Assembly: GCA_022113835.1 (NCBI GenBank)
Contig: JAILWY010000023.1
Span: 5,580,001-5,644,000 of the forward strand
Reading direction: 5' to 3'
DNA from: Atopsyche davidsoni
Lineage: Eukaryota; Arthropoda; Insecta; Trichoptera; Hydrobiosidae
DNA: 64,000 nucleotides
A model generated the notes under the pieces. That model had not been told where the DNA came from. It searched no databases and saw only the letters and a list, made by a program, of their open reading frames with translations. Positions 27,923 through 40,134 of the stretch are shown here, piece after piece. Position numbers and translations under genes: made by a program. Position 1 is the stretch's first letter; every line of letters starts with the position of its first letter.

Positions 27923-30900
27923 TATCTTTCTCACATTTTATCATCTTTTTAAAAACCTTAAATTTGTTTATACATATAATAAAAATAATACTATAAATTC
28001 CATAGGCATGCCTTATTTTTGTAAATACTAATAATCATGTACAAAACGATATAACAAAATTTAAAAATCATATGTTTGCTATCTTCAAATGATATCATAA
28101 TTGATAACACGAGTAAAACCTCATTTTCAGCGTCGATATATAAAATAAACATATTACTTAAGTCATTCCAAATAAACTATTTAGCACCTTCTAATTTTGG
28201 TTGATATAAACAGTTAGATTTTATCAAACAAAATAAAATATCATCGTATTTAACAAAAAACAAACAATTAAAATAATCCAAATGACTGTATTCTTTAATA
28301 TGCTTGTATTATTATATTTTTTTAACAAAGGAGCACATTTCACGAGTATTGAGACAAGCAAAAGAGAAATTATCTCTACAATTCATTGCACGCATGCTCA
28401 TTTGTAAGTTTGAATTTAAAATAATATTCCCACACGCGACAAGCAAGTATTCATATTTATTATTTCTGTCCAGCATGGAGAACATCTGACAGCCTTAAAC
28501 GTGTCGGAGGTAATGCTGTTTTTTGTTGCATGTCACGCCGGTACGAGAATCATTCTGTCAGTGTGAAAATGACAGGCATAATGCTAATTAATTACGGCTC
28601 GGTGTACATAACACAAAAATACAAGCACCTGGTAATATAATGACGTTTTTTTAATCACCAGCTGAATATATTAATCTATTCTATCAGACCACTAACAAAC
28701 TGCGTTAAATTTGAATCAACAGGATCCGTAACACTTTAAACAAACATTATACAGTAGATCATTAACTTATCACTCGTGCTTATATAAAAAAAAACAAAAC
28801 TCAGTTGTTTGTTTCAAAGATTTTCATGTTTCGTTTTATGTATTACTAAAAAAATGTTATTTAGTCTCATCGAAGCATGGTATTTTTTTTCGTTTTTTTA
28901 GGAAAAAATATGCACGAAATTCATGTGCCAACGTTTTCTCATTTTATTCTCTCATGAATGCATAAAAGTGCATACGTAAAATGTAATAATAAAAAGTCAC
29001 GCGCAGGCTTATCAACTGAGCCCTCATTGATAATAACGTTTACAGAAGCGGCTATTAAATTACCCGTAGAGTCGGAGTCGCTTTATATGAAGATTTATAC
29101 AGGAATTCAAAGAAATAACAGTTTAGGCCTCAGGAACACGACCCGGATGGACGGAATAATAAGTCGGCTCTGTCGCTACTCCTTCCGAGATGGCGTTAAG
29201 ATACAAGTGCGTGGCTTCACAGATTGCGCACCTACTTTCCACGTGGTGTTATCAACATTTTATGTGATTATTAATTCTCATTAAACTCAATACAACAAAA
29301 ACAGAACTATTTGATAAGTTAGACTCTTTCCCAATACGTAATAAGAAGAAAATAATTTAAAAAACTCACATATATAATAATGGTTATTTACATCCTGGAC
29401 ACATCTATTTATAAAATCACAGTAAACTTTTTGATGTATAAGTAAAGAATTTAATTTATATCATCATCATCACATACATAATAAATTCTCAAGATATACA
29501 GCAAAAATTTATAGGCTGTGATGCTCAAATACTACATTATATAGAGTCTGGTTTCGCATAGTGGAATTATTCTCTAGATTTCACATAGATGAGTGCCATT
29601 CAATAGAATTAATGTTTGATTCAATAATCGATCATTCGATATCGCGTACTTATAGTCGAGTAGAGCTCTCTCGTGTGCGCTCCATCTAATTAAGATTGTA
29701 GGCTCCTCCTGAAGTTTGCCGTTTTCACGTACGCTCTACCCACCCCACACCCTGAAACACTACACAAAGCTCTAGCTGTGTTCCTTCTTTTAATACTGTT
29801 GACCGAGCTAACATTACACAAAACAGTAAGTAAGTGCATTACTATATTTAAGTTTGAATACAGTTTAATATAACAACACATATAACTTGAAGAGTCACCG
29901 TAGAAAGTAGTCTGAAAGTCTTTTAATTTGTATGCATCGAAGTGTATTATTCGTGTAGTTACAACAAAAGCATCACGATGATGGTAAAATGTTATTATGC
30001 CGTGTTATAAACAACAACAACAAAAAATCGTATTTTGTATGAACATGCAATCGTATAGTATTTTTTTAATTTAGATAACACGATACAGGATTGACATAAA
30101 AATAAATTTAACAACAGTTTTTTAAAAATTATGACAATGTATATGAATTGACTGTATGTAAACTGAAAATTGGTTTATTTTTTTCATATCCAATTAAACA
30201 ATTATAAAACTTTTAACAAACAAATAAATATTAATAAGGATAACAACATAGGTTGCCTTTGTTATTATTTTAATGTTCTCCTGCCTCCAGTGACCCACCC
30301 CTGCTAGATAAGGCTGTAACCCACCTTATCAGGATAGCCATTATTAGCATATTAATATCTCGCCTCGCACCTCGCCTGTTCTTCTGTACTCCCTGCCACT
30401 CCGCGTGACAATTGCCTTAACCAATCTTCGTGCTGCGCCTATTCAGGTTAAATTACCACAGGCAACTCACCTTGAAAATGAGGCTGAGAAAAGACGTTTG
30501 TATATTTATTCTAAATTTCAATCGTGTTAAATAATAATAGAATAGGTTTCAAGATATCACTGTCACCAAATGAAATGCAGGCTGTAAAATTCCTACATAA
30601 ATAATACTATATATATGTGTGTAAGAAAATTTCATTAACGCTAAGTAATATTTGTATTATTGTTATTAGAGTTCTCTTTGTGTTTTCCGCAGTTGCCATA
30701 CATTATATCAAAGTTTCTCATAACGCAATAATACCACAAAGCCGCACTTACACCCGAATATTATTGTAACGGTCCTGGTCCTCGGCGCTGGCGAATGGAG
30801 ATTCGCCCGAACGTTATGTCGGGAGACAACAATAGGCCCGTTGTATCGCGCGAGTGTTCCCGAAATACGGAGAAAGTAGACAAAACAGATATTTCGTAAA

Positions 30901-32711
30901 CCACGTTTTAGCTGCTTGAATGTGCTGCACACAACCAGACCCGAGGCAATAATAGAAATTCTCTGATAACCAGACGAGATAAGCAAAAAACAAATTTAAC
31001 TTAATTAAAAATGCAGCTTCATCTTCACGCCAATCTCCAAGCATCGCGGCGCGTCGCATTCAAAAGAAAAATATCCCACAAAGAAGCCTCAGACCGTTTC
31101 CCAGTCGCTTCGTGGGGATCTTTTCCTCTCGCACAAACCTGAAAATTTACGCGAGGCTCCTTAAAAACGCGCAATTAAGCCATCCCCGGCACTGGCGGGC
31201 CCGTACAGACCGCACGACATCTCCGTCTAATTACATACAAGTTAATTGCAGTGGTGGCTCGTGGTCTGCCACCTTAGTGCGCTTTTAAGCAGTTGTTGTT
31301 TTTTTGTAGCTGCGGATTTGCGCCGGAGGCGACCGCGAAGTGAGCGGCTGCAGATGATTTCTGGTACAGCAGGCTGATTACATTCGCCCGACGATTTAAT
31401 ATCGCGTCTGCCATCTCTGATATTCTGCTCGGTTTCTTTGGTGCAAAATTTTCAATTACATTTTTATATATATTTTTGACGTGTACACAAGCTCGCTAAC
31501 GAGAGTATTGCGAGAGAAATGTTTCAGAAACAACAAAGACTAAAAGTATACTCTTAAGAAAAACTCTTTGAGAGAATTTTTACTAATTTTCCGCTCCGTG
31601 TATTTTGAAATCAATGATTTAAATGAATTAAAAACACATCTTCAAAGAATTTTTCCTACAAAATTTCATGTTATACAAAGTATATAAATGTGATTTCTAG
31701 TACATACAATGTTTTTTTATACGTACACGCAAAAAGGCATTGCGTTTAATAAGTTGATTTTAATATGATATTTATATAATACTTGTGTTGCTTTTAATGT
31801 AATATTTTTTCCAGCAAAGTTAAAATTCGGAAAATTTTACTCATAAAAACTAAATATTGATATTTTTTCGAAATAAACGTAATTTTCAGTTTTTTTTATG
31901 GGACAAATATAAAGTCAACAAGGTTCAGCAGCTAATAACCCTACCCTGATTCAAATATGAAAATAAATATTGCGTACATATACGAGTTTAATTTATGCAC
32001 GTCTTTTTGTGACACAGCTGAGAATTGCATGTTAATGTAGCGGCGGCGTCTGGACGCATTATATTTCGGGCTGGCGATGGTTGCATTTTTCTTGCTCTCA
32101 GCACATCTGTGCAATTAAAATATCAGCAGGACTATTTACGACACCACTTTCTCGATAAACTTGTCAATAGAGCCGTCGCGACGTGAGGTAAGGGGTAATC
32201 AGAGGTGCAGAGCTCCTCAACTTTGACGACGAAGAATGTTACAAACTTTATTAGTATAATAATAAAATTGTAGACGTCAATAATATATTGCATTTGATTT
32301 TATTGGTGCCTAAAACTAAGTATATATAAGTGATGTTACCGGCTTTATTCAAACAATTTTGAAAAGTTTTTCCAATAAAAATAATGTTTTAGAAATACCA
32401 ATAATGTATTAATATTTCTATAGAAACATAGCACAAAGTATTATAAAATAAATAAAATTCACATCAAATGCCAACACTGACTACGAGCCTTGTACAATAC
32501 TTGATACCTTGATTATCTTGAGTATTAAAAATATGTAGTAAAACATACTATAATATTTACTTGGACTACCTTTTTTATTTGAAAATACTGTCGTGAATAT
32601 CATAAAAAATGCAGGTTGTATGAGAGCTATAATTTATTTGGTATGTGTGTTCCTCCTGTTTCAGCTCGTGGTTGGTTGCGTATCGCTTCTCCAGACAACT
32701 AAGAAGCCAAT

Positions 32712-32900
32712 TATATAAATACCGGAGATTGTCATGCCTGCTGAAGTATTTAAGGTCCTCGTGACGACCGCGGCGCTGAGTAGGCGACAGGACAGACGCG
32801 CGGGGCCGGCGAGAGGAAATGCGACAGTGCCGAGTCGGGGGTCTTCTCGCCAGGGGATCTTAGGGACAGGGGCTGGAGTAATCGAGTGACAAGCTACGAA
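32712..32900 (+). promoter_or_regulatory. Possible core promoter: TATA box and GC-rich leader
   Basis: TATATAAATA at about 32712-32721 sits directly before a strongly GC/CpG-rich stretch (32750-32890). That layout is unusual for this intron. It is antisense to netrin and about 400 bp upstream of the small ORF at 33119. A TATA-like string alone is cheap in AT-rich DNA, so this is only a candidate. Confidence 0.2.
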
Positions 32901-33118
32901 TACCGATTTGCCTTAAATAGATTATTCGCAGCGTTGAATTTTAGGATTAAATTCAGCCAGACTACCAAAGACACACGTACTCCTAGTCAGACTATCTCAC
33001 AATGTTTAAATGTACTGTTGGTGTTGATTAGCGCTTGCAATACAACCTGACGTTTGATTTAACATTATAGGTATCACGTCAGTTTAAGTCGTTATTTTTG
33101 TGCAGTTTCAGCAGTGAA

Positions 33119-33340
33119 ATGTTATTAAATGCTATTTATACGCCATATGACGACCCTACGATCCCGACGCTGAAAAGATGCCGCGATAAACAAGGAAGTG
33201 TCTCTCGCGAAGATAGCGCGGCAGTAACTTGTTCCGAGATGGTGGTTGCCCGCGAAGTTTGCACGCAAATGTTCTGCTATCAGGACACGCCGAGACCACA
33301 GAGCACGCAGGCTTCGACCATCCACACCAGGAGAATATAA
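33119..33340 (+). other. Small ORF of 73 codons, unknown, possibly nested gene exon
   Basis: The ORF runs from an ATG at 33119 to a TAA at 33338-33340. It contains six Cys-free N-terminal turns (IYTPYDDPTIPTLKR) and then four cysteines spread over the middle. Its composition is balanced, unlike the Phe/Ile/Lys-rich chance ORFs elsewhere. A pyrimidine-rich stretch ending in TTTTTGTGCAG lies just upstream and could be a splice acceptor. The minus strand is also open for 66 codons over the same stretch, which weakens the coding case. No family is recognised. Confidence 0.2.
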
Positions 33341-33534
33341 GAACTCATATATGCTACCTTCTTATAACACAATAGGTATTTTTCATCGTTGACTAGTATA
33401 AAATAAAGAAAAGTAAAAAAAAAACACCTAAATAATGATTTACGCTAGATGAGAATGCTTCTAACATATATCTACTTAATAAATTCAATATTTTTGACAG
33501 AGAGTACTTGGTGGAATTCCATTTTAATATTTTT

Positions 33535-33667
33535 AATAAAATACTTGAGTGATTTTCCACATTTTCGTTTTTTATAGTGACCGGTTTCGCCAACCTTTCA
33601 CGTTGGCATCATCAAACAGAGTCACTATAAAAAACGAAAATGTGGAAAATCACTCAAGTATTTTATT
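33535..33667. repeat. Foldback element: perfect 47-bp inverted repeat with structured loop
   Basis: The arms at 33535-33581 and 33621-33667 are exact reverse complements (47 of 47), separated by 39 nt. Pairing continues imperfectly outward for about 10 more bases. The loop contains its own 6-bp stem, GCCAAC/GTTGGC (33589-33594 and 33602-33607). On the minus strand the loop reads GATGATGCCAAC, then a tetraloop-like stretch, then GTTGGCGAAAC, which resembles a hammerhead ribozyme core. A 12-bp direct repeat, ATATATCTACTT, flanks the unit at 33466-33477 and 33675-33686. The perfection of the arms suggests a recent origin. It could be a foldback/MITE-like element or a rearranged Penelope-like fragment. 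Confidence 0.85.
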
Positions 33668-35568
33668 CAAAAATATATATCTACTTGTAAACAGATGTTT
33701 AGGTTTTCTTGTTTTGCAGCGAAGTAAACTAAATGGGTATCAAATATTGGAAAAACGTTAATACGTGATTTAATCAAATATGTTTAAAATATCTTCACGT
33801 ACACACAAGCCACGAAATTAAATTTATAATTCATCACGTATAATACGAATGACGTATGAACTCCAAAAAGATGTATTTCTTTGCAAACTTTCATCCTTTT
33901 CAATTAAATAAATATAAGGTCGCTTGTCTGGCCTGTGCAATTGACTTTTTAAGAGGAATAAAAAAGTTGGAGATATAAAGTGGGTTTATTGGATTTCTTT
34001 AACATTGTGAATTTATGCCTTCGTTAACGTTTCGCGGGTTTTTAAAAAATATTATTATGTTTTAACATTGTTTTAATTAAGTTGAGTAAACACGCCCGTG
34101 GTAAGTTGTATCTGGTGTGTATACTCGAGGGTAGAGATTGTGTGACCGTAAACATGGAATATGCATTCCTCTATACGTGCTATGTAGGTGACAAACAAGA
34201 ATATCTGGAATCTCTTGTATCGAGGCAGCGAGGCGTAAACGTGTGCATAAATATATGTTATTATCCACAGAAAATAGATATTGCAATTAATAATTATATC
34301 TAATGTTATTAATGTTTTAAAGTACAATATGCAATAAATTATTTATTTGTGTATAAAGATGCACGAAGAGAAATCTTTCTCAAAAAGTTCTTTATTATTA
34401 TTATGTATGTTCTCAATAGTATTCTAATTTACCAGAACTCCTGAGAATTTGATCGCTGCTTACATTTAATAAATTATATGTAATCGCAAGCTTTACGAAA
34501 AATATATTAGACAATATTTCAGTAGCATTTGTGAGATCTTGAGATTTACACAGCACCATAGAATTCACTTAAACCTTTTGTATGAATTAACTTGTATATA
34601 AATCAAGATTATTCCAAAGTGAAAATATTCATAAAAGTTATTTTAAAAATCAATTTGAGGGTAAACCTGAAAAAATATTTTTACGGCTAAAAATTAGGCA
34701 TCAGCTCAAAACAAAATGCCCGAGATGCCTACTTTATCGGCGGTCTCTGATGGCGTCGGATAAGTCCGCGCGGGCGTCTGGCGTAGGTCGGAATATTAAA
34801 TGACTTATCGGAGGCTTCATCTCACTTCGTCTTCCTTCAGCTCTGCCGCCCTCGGCGACGCACAAAAATCTCGCCAAATTATTTCGCCGCCATTTAAAAC
34901 GACGTTTAGATGCGCAATCTGGCAGCGGATAATTGAAACAGGTCTGGCGAGTCCCTGTCGGGCAGGGCTGCCAGATCAGCACTGGGAATGACGAATGACT
35001 CTTCCTTAATAAAAAAAAAAGCCTCCGAAAAGATAGACTACACATACTACATAGAACAAGGGTTATTAATTATAAGCAGTCTTTTGCTTCGGTTCGATGT
35101 ACACATCGAACATCAAACTAAAGCAATGAATGAGAATCCGACAAATAAGTTTTATAAATCATTTTTTTTAAATTTATTTTAAGCTGTGAAAATAATAAAA
35201 AAAACTTAAATACAATTTGTTAAGAGGTTGTGCACACAAATATCTCGTATATTTTTTACATAATTACCCAAATTATTTCTAGAATGAATAATTAAAGTTA
35301 AAACTTTTTGAAAAAAATGCTAATTCATAATTAATGTTGATAAGACTCACTGAACTTCCAACAACAGACTTCATTAATTTAAATGACCTGCTGTAGTTAT
35401 GGAAAATCAAAATAGTATTTATATAAAATCTTTGAAATATGAAATAATTATTGTTGATTAAATGAGATTCAATAAGATTAATTTTGCTTGACATCTACTA
35501 AAAAAGTACATATAATAATAAAGGCTACGAGACAAAAAAAACATTATTAAACATAATTTTGTGTCCAA

Positions 35569-35614
35569 GTGCTTCTCCTCACAGGAGGTTGATAACCATT
35601 TCATTGAACATATG
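35569..35614. repeat. Dispersed repeat copy 1, divergent
   Basis: This 46-nt stretch (GTGCTTCTCCTCACAGGAGG, then about 26 nt) aligns base for base, with about 8 differences, to 39471-39516. It is probably a fragment of an interspersed repeat; the family is unknown to me. Confidence 0.6.
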
Positions 35615-38150
35615 TTTGTCGTGCACCAATCTTACTAATTTGGGTGTAATTTGGGAGTCACTGGCGTAAATTCCGCATCCCCGTTAGTTCTTTTTCTTTC
35701 AATGCCTCTTTTTCCTTCGATGATTTCCTGAACAATCAGCTACAGTAGGTTATATTTAATATTTAAAAAAATATGGCCAAGGGGTACGAAGGAGAACAAC
35801 TTTAAGGCGGTGGCCCTGCTCCGCGTCAGTTACTGCATCAAGCGCCTGCCATGGCGATCAGGGTATCCCACAGGCCGGGTAATAAGATTATATTTATTAA
35901 ATAAAATTGCAAGCAACCGGAGATCGGTTAGCGGCCGGTTGATAAGGCAGTCCGTATAGTAACGCAAGTCTTAAAAATTACGAGTGAGCCGTAACGAGCT
36001 GTCTTACGAGGAGTTCGAATTTCTGCGATTAAAAGTGTAGCAAGGCAAACGCGTTGCAAAATAACTCGTTACGGATAAGTCGTACAATGAAACCTGCTTT
36101 TGAATACAAAAAAATATATAGGCGCAAATGATTATGCATTGAAAATAATATTTTCCATTAGAGAATATAAATGTTTGAATTCTAACTAGAAAAGTCGTTT
36201 CAAACCCTTAATTACTATTTTTGTAAAAAAAAAAAATTATTCACAATATAAGACTACTCATAAAAAAATATTATTTAAAATTATAAAAAATTTCTTGTCG
36301 TCTTTATTTATAATTAGGTTCAAATGCACAGAATATATTATTACTTATAGTTACCATCGGGAAAAATGAACTGGAGAATGCTTTTATAGCGAAATATCAA
36401 AACAAGAGTAATATATTGAGATATAGCTTTAAAAAAACACGATACGTTTCACAAACGAATGCTATATTTTTTACTTATGCCAATTGTCAGCCATTTTTTT
36501 TGTTTGAAATTCTCATACAGTTCTCGATGTAATAATATGTGAGCTTCTAAGAGCGTGTTCACTCAAAAAAATATTTTGTTATTATTTGATTATTTTTTTT
36601 GTGTTTTGACTACCTAAAAAAGTCATTAATTTAATCTTTGGTCTAATAGACTAATGCCTACCAAGACATTTAATATTTTGAATCTTAAAATGCATTTCAT
36701 ATACTAAGGAGCACAAGAAAATATTTCTAACCTTTATTTAGCAACAGTTTAAAAAAAAAATATTTTTTCGAAACGAAAAATATAAAATTTATGGTTTCAT
36801 TTGCTAGCGCTTAAAGCTCCGACATGAATGTTATGAATGTATGGCCAATGCACAGCACACAGAGCGACTGGCCACGAACAAATCACATGTGACTGGAGCT
36901 TTATGAACTTTGCATTTAAAACGTCAGCAGGTTATGAAATTATATGAGCTTTCATAATTTATGGGCACGTCGATCGCGCGTGGGACTCTGTTCGCAGCCT
37001 GTATTGTTAAGTAACCGATGTTGTGGTTTTAATAAATACCTCAATGGAGAAACACAAAACCGTGTGTAAATAATAATACAAATGTTCACATCCATATGAG
37101 TATTTAAGCATATTTACCACTAACCATCTCTAGATAAATTACATTATTTATTTTAAAATGAAAGAAGAAATGCTAACAAAGCTTATAAACCAAAAAAAAA
37201 ACATTTAAATACTAACATCATTAGTCTTATTACAAATAATGACACGATGTCTTTTAAAATTTTCAGGTGGCAAGTACTTTATCGGTGAATTCTTTAAATC
37301 AATTTTTATTTTTATTATCAGCTGGAAAAGCTGAGGAGCTTGACAATGAAATCGCAATAATTTTCATCTCACAAAAAGTATCATTTGCTATTCGCACAGT
37401 CCCAGAGTACAGACAGCGCTATCATTTAAAAGCCTTCCGTTTTCCCAAATGCATTCACGCCATTCCAAATGCATTCATATGACAAATTGCTCAATTAAAT
37501 ATCAATATTGGCGCTCAGGACACCTGCGACCGGACAGCCGCAGAGATGAGCTCCATTGTAGAGAATGTATTGAACAGTGAGGCAGTGCACGCTCAGTGCT
37601 GCTTGCCGCTTTATAAGGAGGCTTATTCAGGCTTTATTCGATATAATGTATTTTACAAGAAAAGATTTAGTAAGGAATGAACATGAAAAATATGAAATCC
37701 GTATTCTACGATTCGGTCTCAGTATTGGGGCTGTTTTTAAGGATTTAGGGTAAAATATCTATAAAACGCAGCATTTCTAATGAAAAATATCATTGATATC
37801 GATGGCGTTGATATGATTATATGCCGAAGATACATTATCACTGTAATTATATATACGAAATAGTAAATGGTAATTTATTTTTAATTTGATGGAAAATCTG
37901 TGGTGGCGACCAGCGTTTCAAATATATAAGAGAGTTTTATAAGCAAATGGTTTTTATAAATATATGAATACTTATTTTTGTTAATGATTCATTGGCAATT
38001 TTGAAAACGAATTGCTCATACCGACTGCGAGGAAAAATTGACATGTTTGAGATATATGTTCAGTGAATTGAAATATAAATCGTCGTCACCGCAGATTTCG
38101 CTGATTGTTGGCGAGAGTCCTATTAGGGTGGCACGAAGGCGGCTGCTGTC

Positions 38151-38175
38151 ATGCAGGGCATGCAGGGCATGCAGG
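38151..38175. repeat. 9-bp tandem repeat (ATGCAGGGC, 2.8 copies)
   Basis: Short GC-rich tandem repeat at the edge of a GC-rich island (38100-38300). No function inferred. Confidence 0.9.
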
Positions 38176-39470
38176 TAGCGGCAGTGCTGGTGGTGAGGGC
38201 GTAACTCGAGGCCTTAAGCGGCCGCCGGGGGAGGGGCTGGACCGAGGAGAATTAAAAAGCAGGTTCCGTAATTAAGACGTTACATCGTTATCAGCCGCTA
38301 AGGAGATTTATCTTATGGCCCATCGCTTTGATTCAGGTGGTAAAGTTAAGTGAATTACCAGGTATATTATTAAGATAACATTTTTCTTTTTCGGTAAGTA
38401 ATGTAACTGTAGAAAGCATTAATAAGTAAATTGGTGAAAACCACGTTGTCGTTTTGAATAATTTGTACTATTAAGCAATAAATCATTTAAATTTAATTGA
38501 TTTTACATGTTATTAATTAAATGCAGTCTTTGTTTATTTTTAGTCTGTTATAACAAATAAATAAATAAAATAAAATATTCGTGAGTAAATAAATATATTC
38601 TAGATATGCATATAAGTTGATATCTATTTACAATAATATACGTAAAGAGTCTCCAACAGTAAATTTTTCAAATTTGAGAATCATGTTTGTTTAAAAAAAA
38701 TTGCAGTGAAATGACTAAGGGATGCGATTTTTTTGTTTGAAATTGCGTACGACCTTTAATGGCTTCTTTTGGTTTAGCTTTTTATGTATGTTGTTTCAGT
38801 GTGGAGTATTACAAACCAAAGCAGGCTGTCGTTAAAGTAATTGTCGTTGTAGAGTGCGGCGGTCGTCCTTGTATTCCTGCCTGCACCCTTCACCCCCGGG
38901 GGCCGCGGGACCCGGCAGGTAATGCTTGCAAGGCTGAGTAATGACAAGCCTCGAGCGAGTCTCTGATGGGGCGGGGCTCTCACGGTAAACGTAAGTTATT
39001 TTTGCTGAAGTGACTCTGGTTGTAAAGCATTGTACTATTTGCACTTACTGTTTATAAATATGTACTATATAAAAAATATATATACCTGTAAATTCGCATA
39101 ACTTTACTGTATATTCAAAGCAGACAGATTCTTAAAAATAAGGGATGATTTTTGTAGATATTGATTATAGTCTAATAATCGCGCCTTCAGCTGCATTGCT
39201 TTTTAAAGATTTAATTTAAAAAATTGTGCAAGAATTTTTTAATATCACTGTACTCGTCATCATAGTCTCTAGTCTTATTCATTTCAAGAAAACCGCTAAA
39301 AACAAGATTATGTTTGCTTAAACTTCAATTTATATAAATTCTCTTAGACTTTATAAAATGATAATAAATTATTTGATTACGTATGAAAAAAAAGTAGATT
39401 AAACGCTAAAATGCATTTTGATACAGCAATATAGCTAATTAGATAACTTTTTATTGCTCTTCTTCATCAT

Positions 39471-39516
39471 GTGCCTCTCCTCAGAGGAGGCTAGCGACCA
39501 TTTCACTGAGCATATA
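39471..39516. repeat. Dispersed repeat copy 2, divergent
   Basis: It aligns with 35569-35614 over about 46 nt, beginning GTGCCTCTCCTCAGAGGAGG. The CCTCTCCTCAGAGGAGG core is itself nearly palindromic. Both copies have the same orientation, 3.9 kb apart. Confidence 0.6.
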
Positions 39517-40117
39517 CTCATGCAGAGCCAGTGTTCATGGTTTTCTAAGGGAAAAATAGTGAAGTGGGTTCCCGCGTCCTTCTACGATGCAGATTTATAT
39601 TGGAAGGAAAAGTCTGCATATTGCTGCTGCCCAATAGCATTATTATATGATCTTTTCATTTTATTGCTCATATTTTATTAGAGGAGAGTATTTAAATGTG
39701 AGTAAAGTAACTCATACGATATGGGACACTGAAGAGATTTCACACAGCCGCGGCCACACTGCGCGCAGATGCACGCCACGCGAGCGATGCGGCAGACGCG
39801 ATGCTATCGGCGGCGAGGCGGGGAGCGACAATTAATCAAGTCTCTTATCTGCGAATAATAAACGATGTGATTCCTCTACGAAATAAAGCCGCCATTTGAA
39901 TAATCTTTATATAAAGTATGACAATACTGGCAGGTATGCTGGGATAAATGCTACCCATTGCGAGATAAAAAAAAAGTTCTCTCAGAAGTGGACAGCCTCA
40001 GTTGGGCTGCAGAGTAATAGCAGCTTTCTTATCATCACATTTCTCAGTCCATTACAGAGACAGATCCCAACTATTCAACAATTATCAAATATTATATATT
40101 GTATAGAAACCGTACTT

Positions 40118-40134
40118 TATATATATATATATAT
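40118..40134. repeat. Short (AT)n microsatellite
   Basis: About eight AT dinucleotides followed by a T run. Confidence 0.95.
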
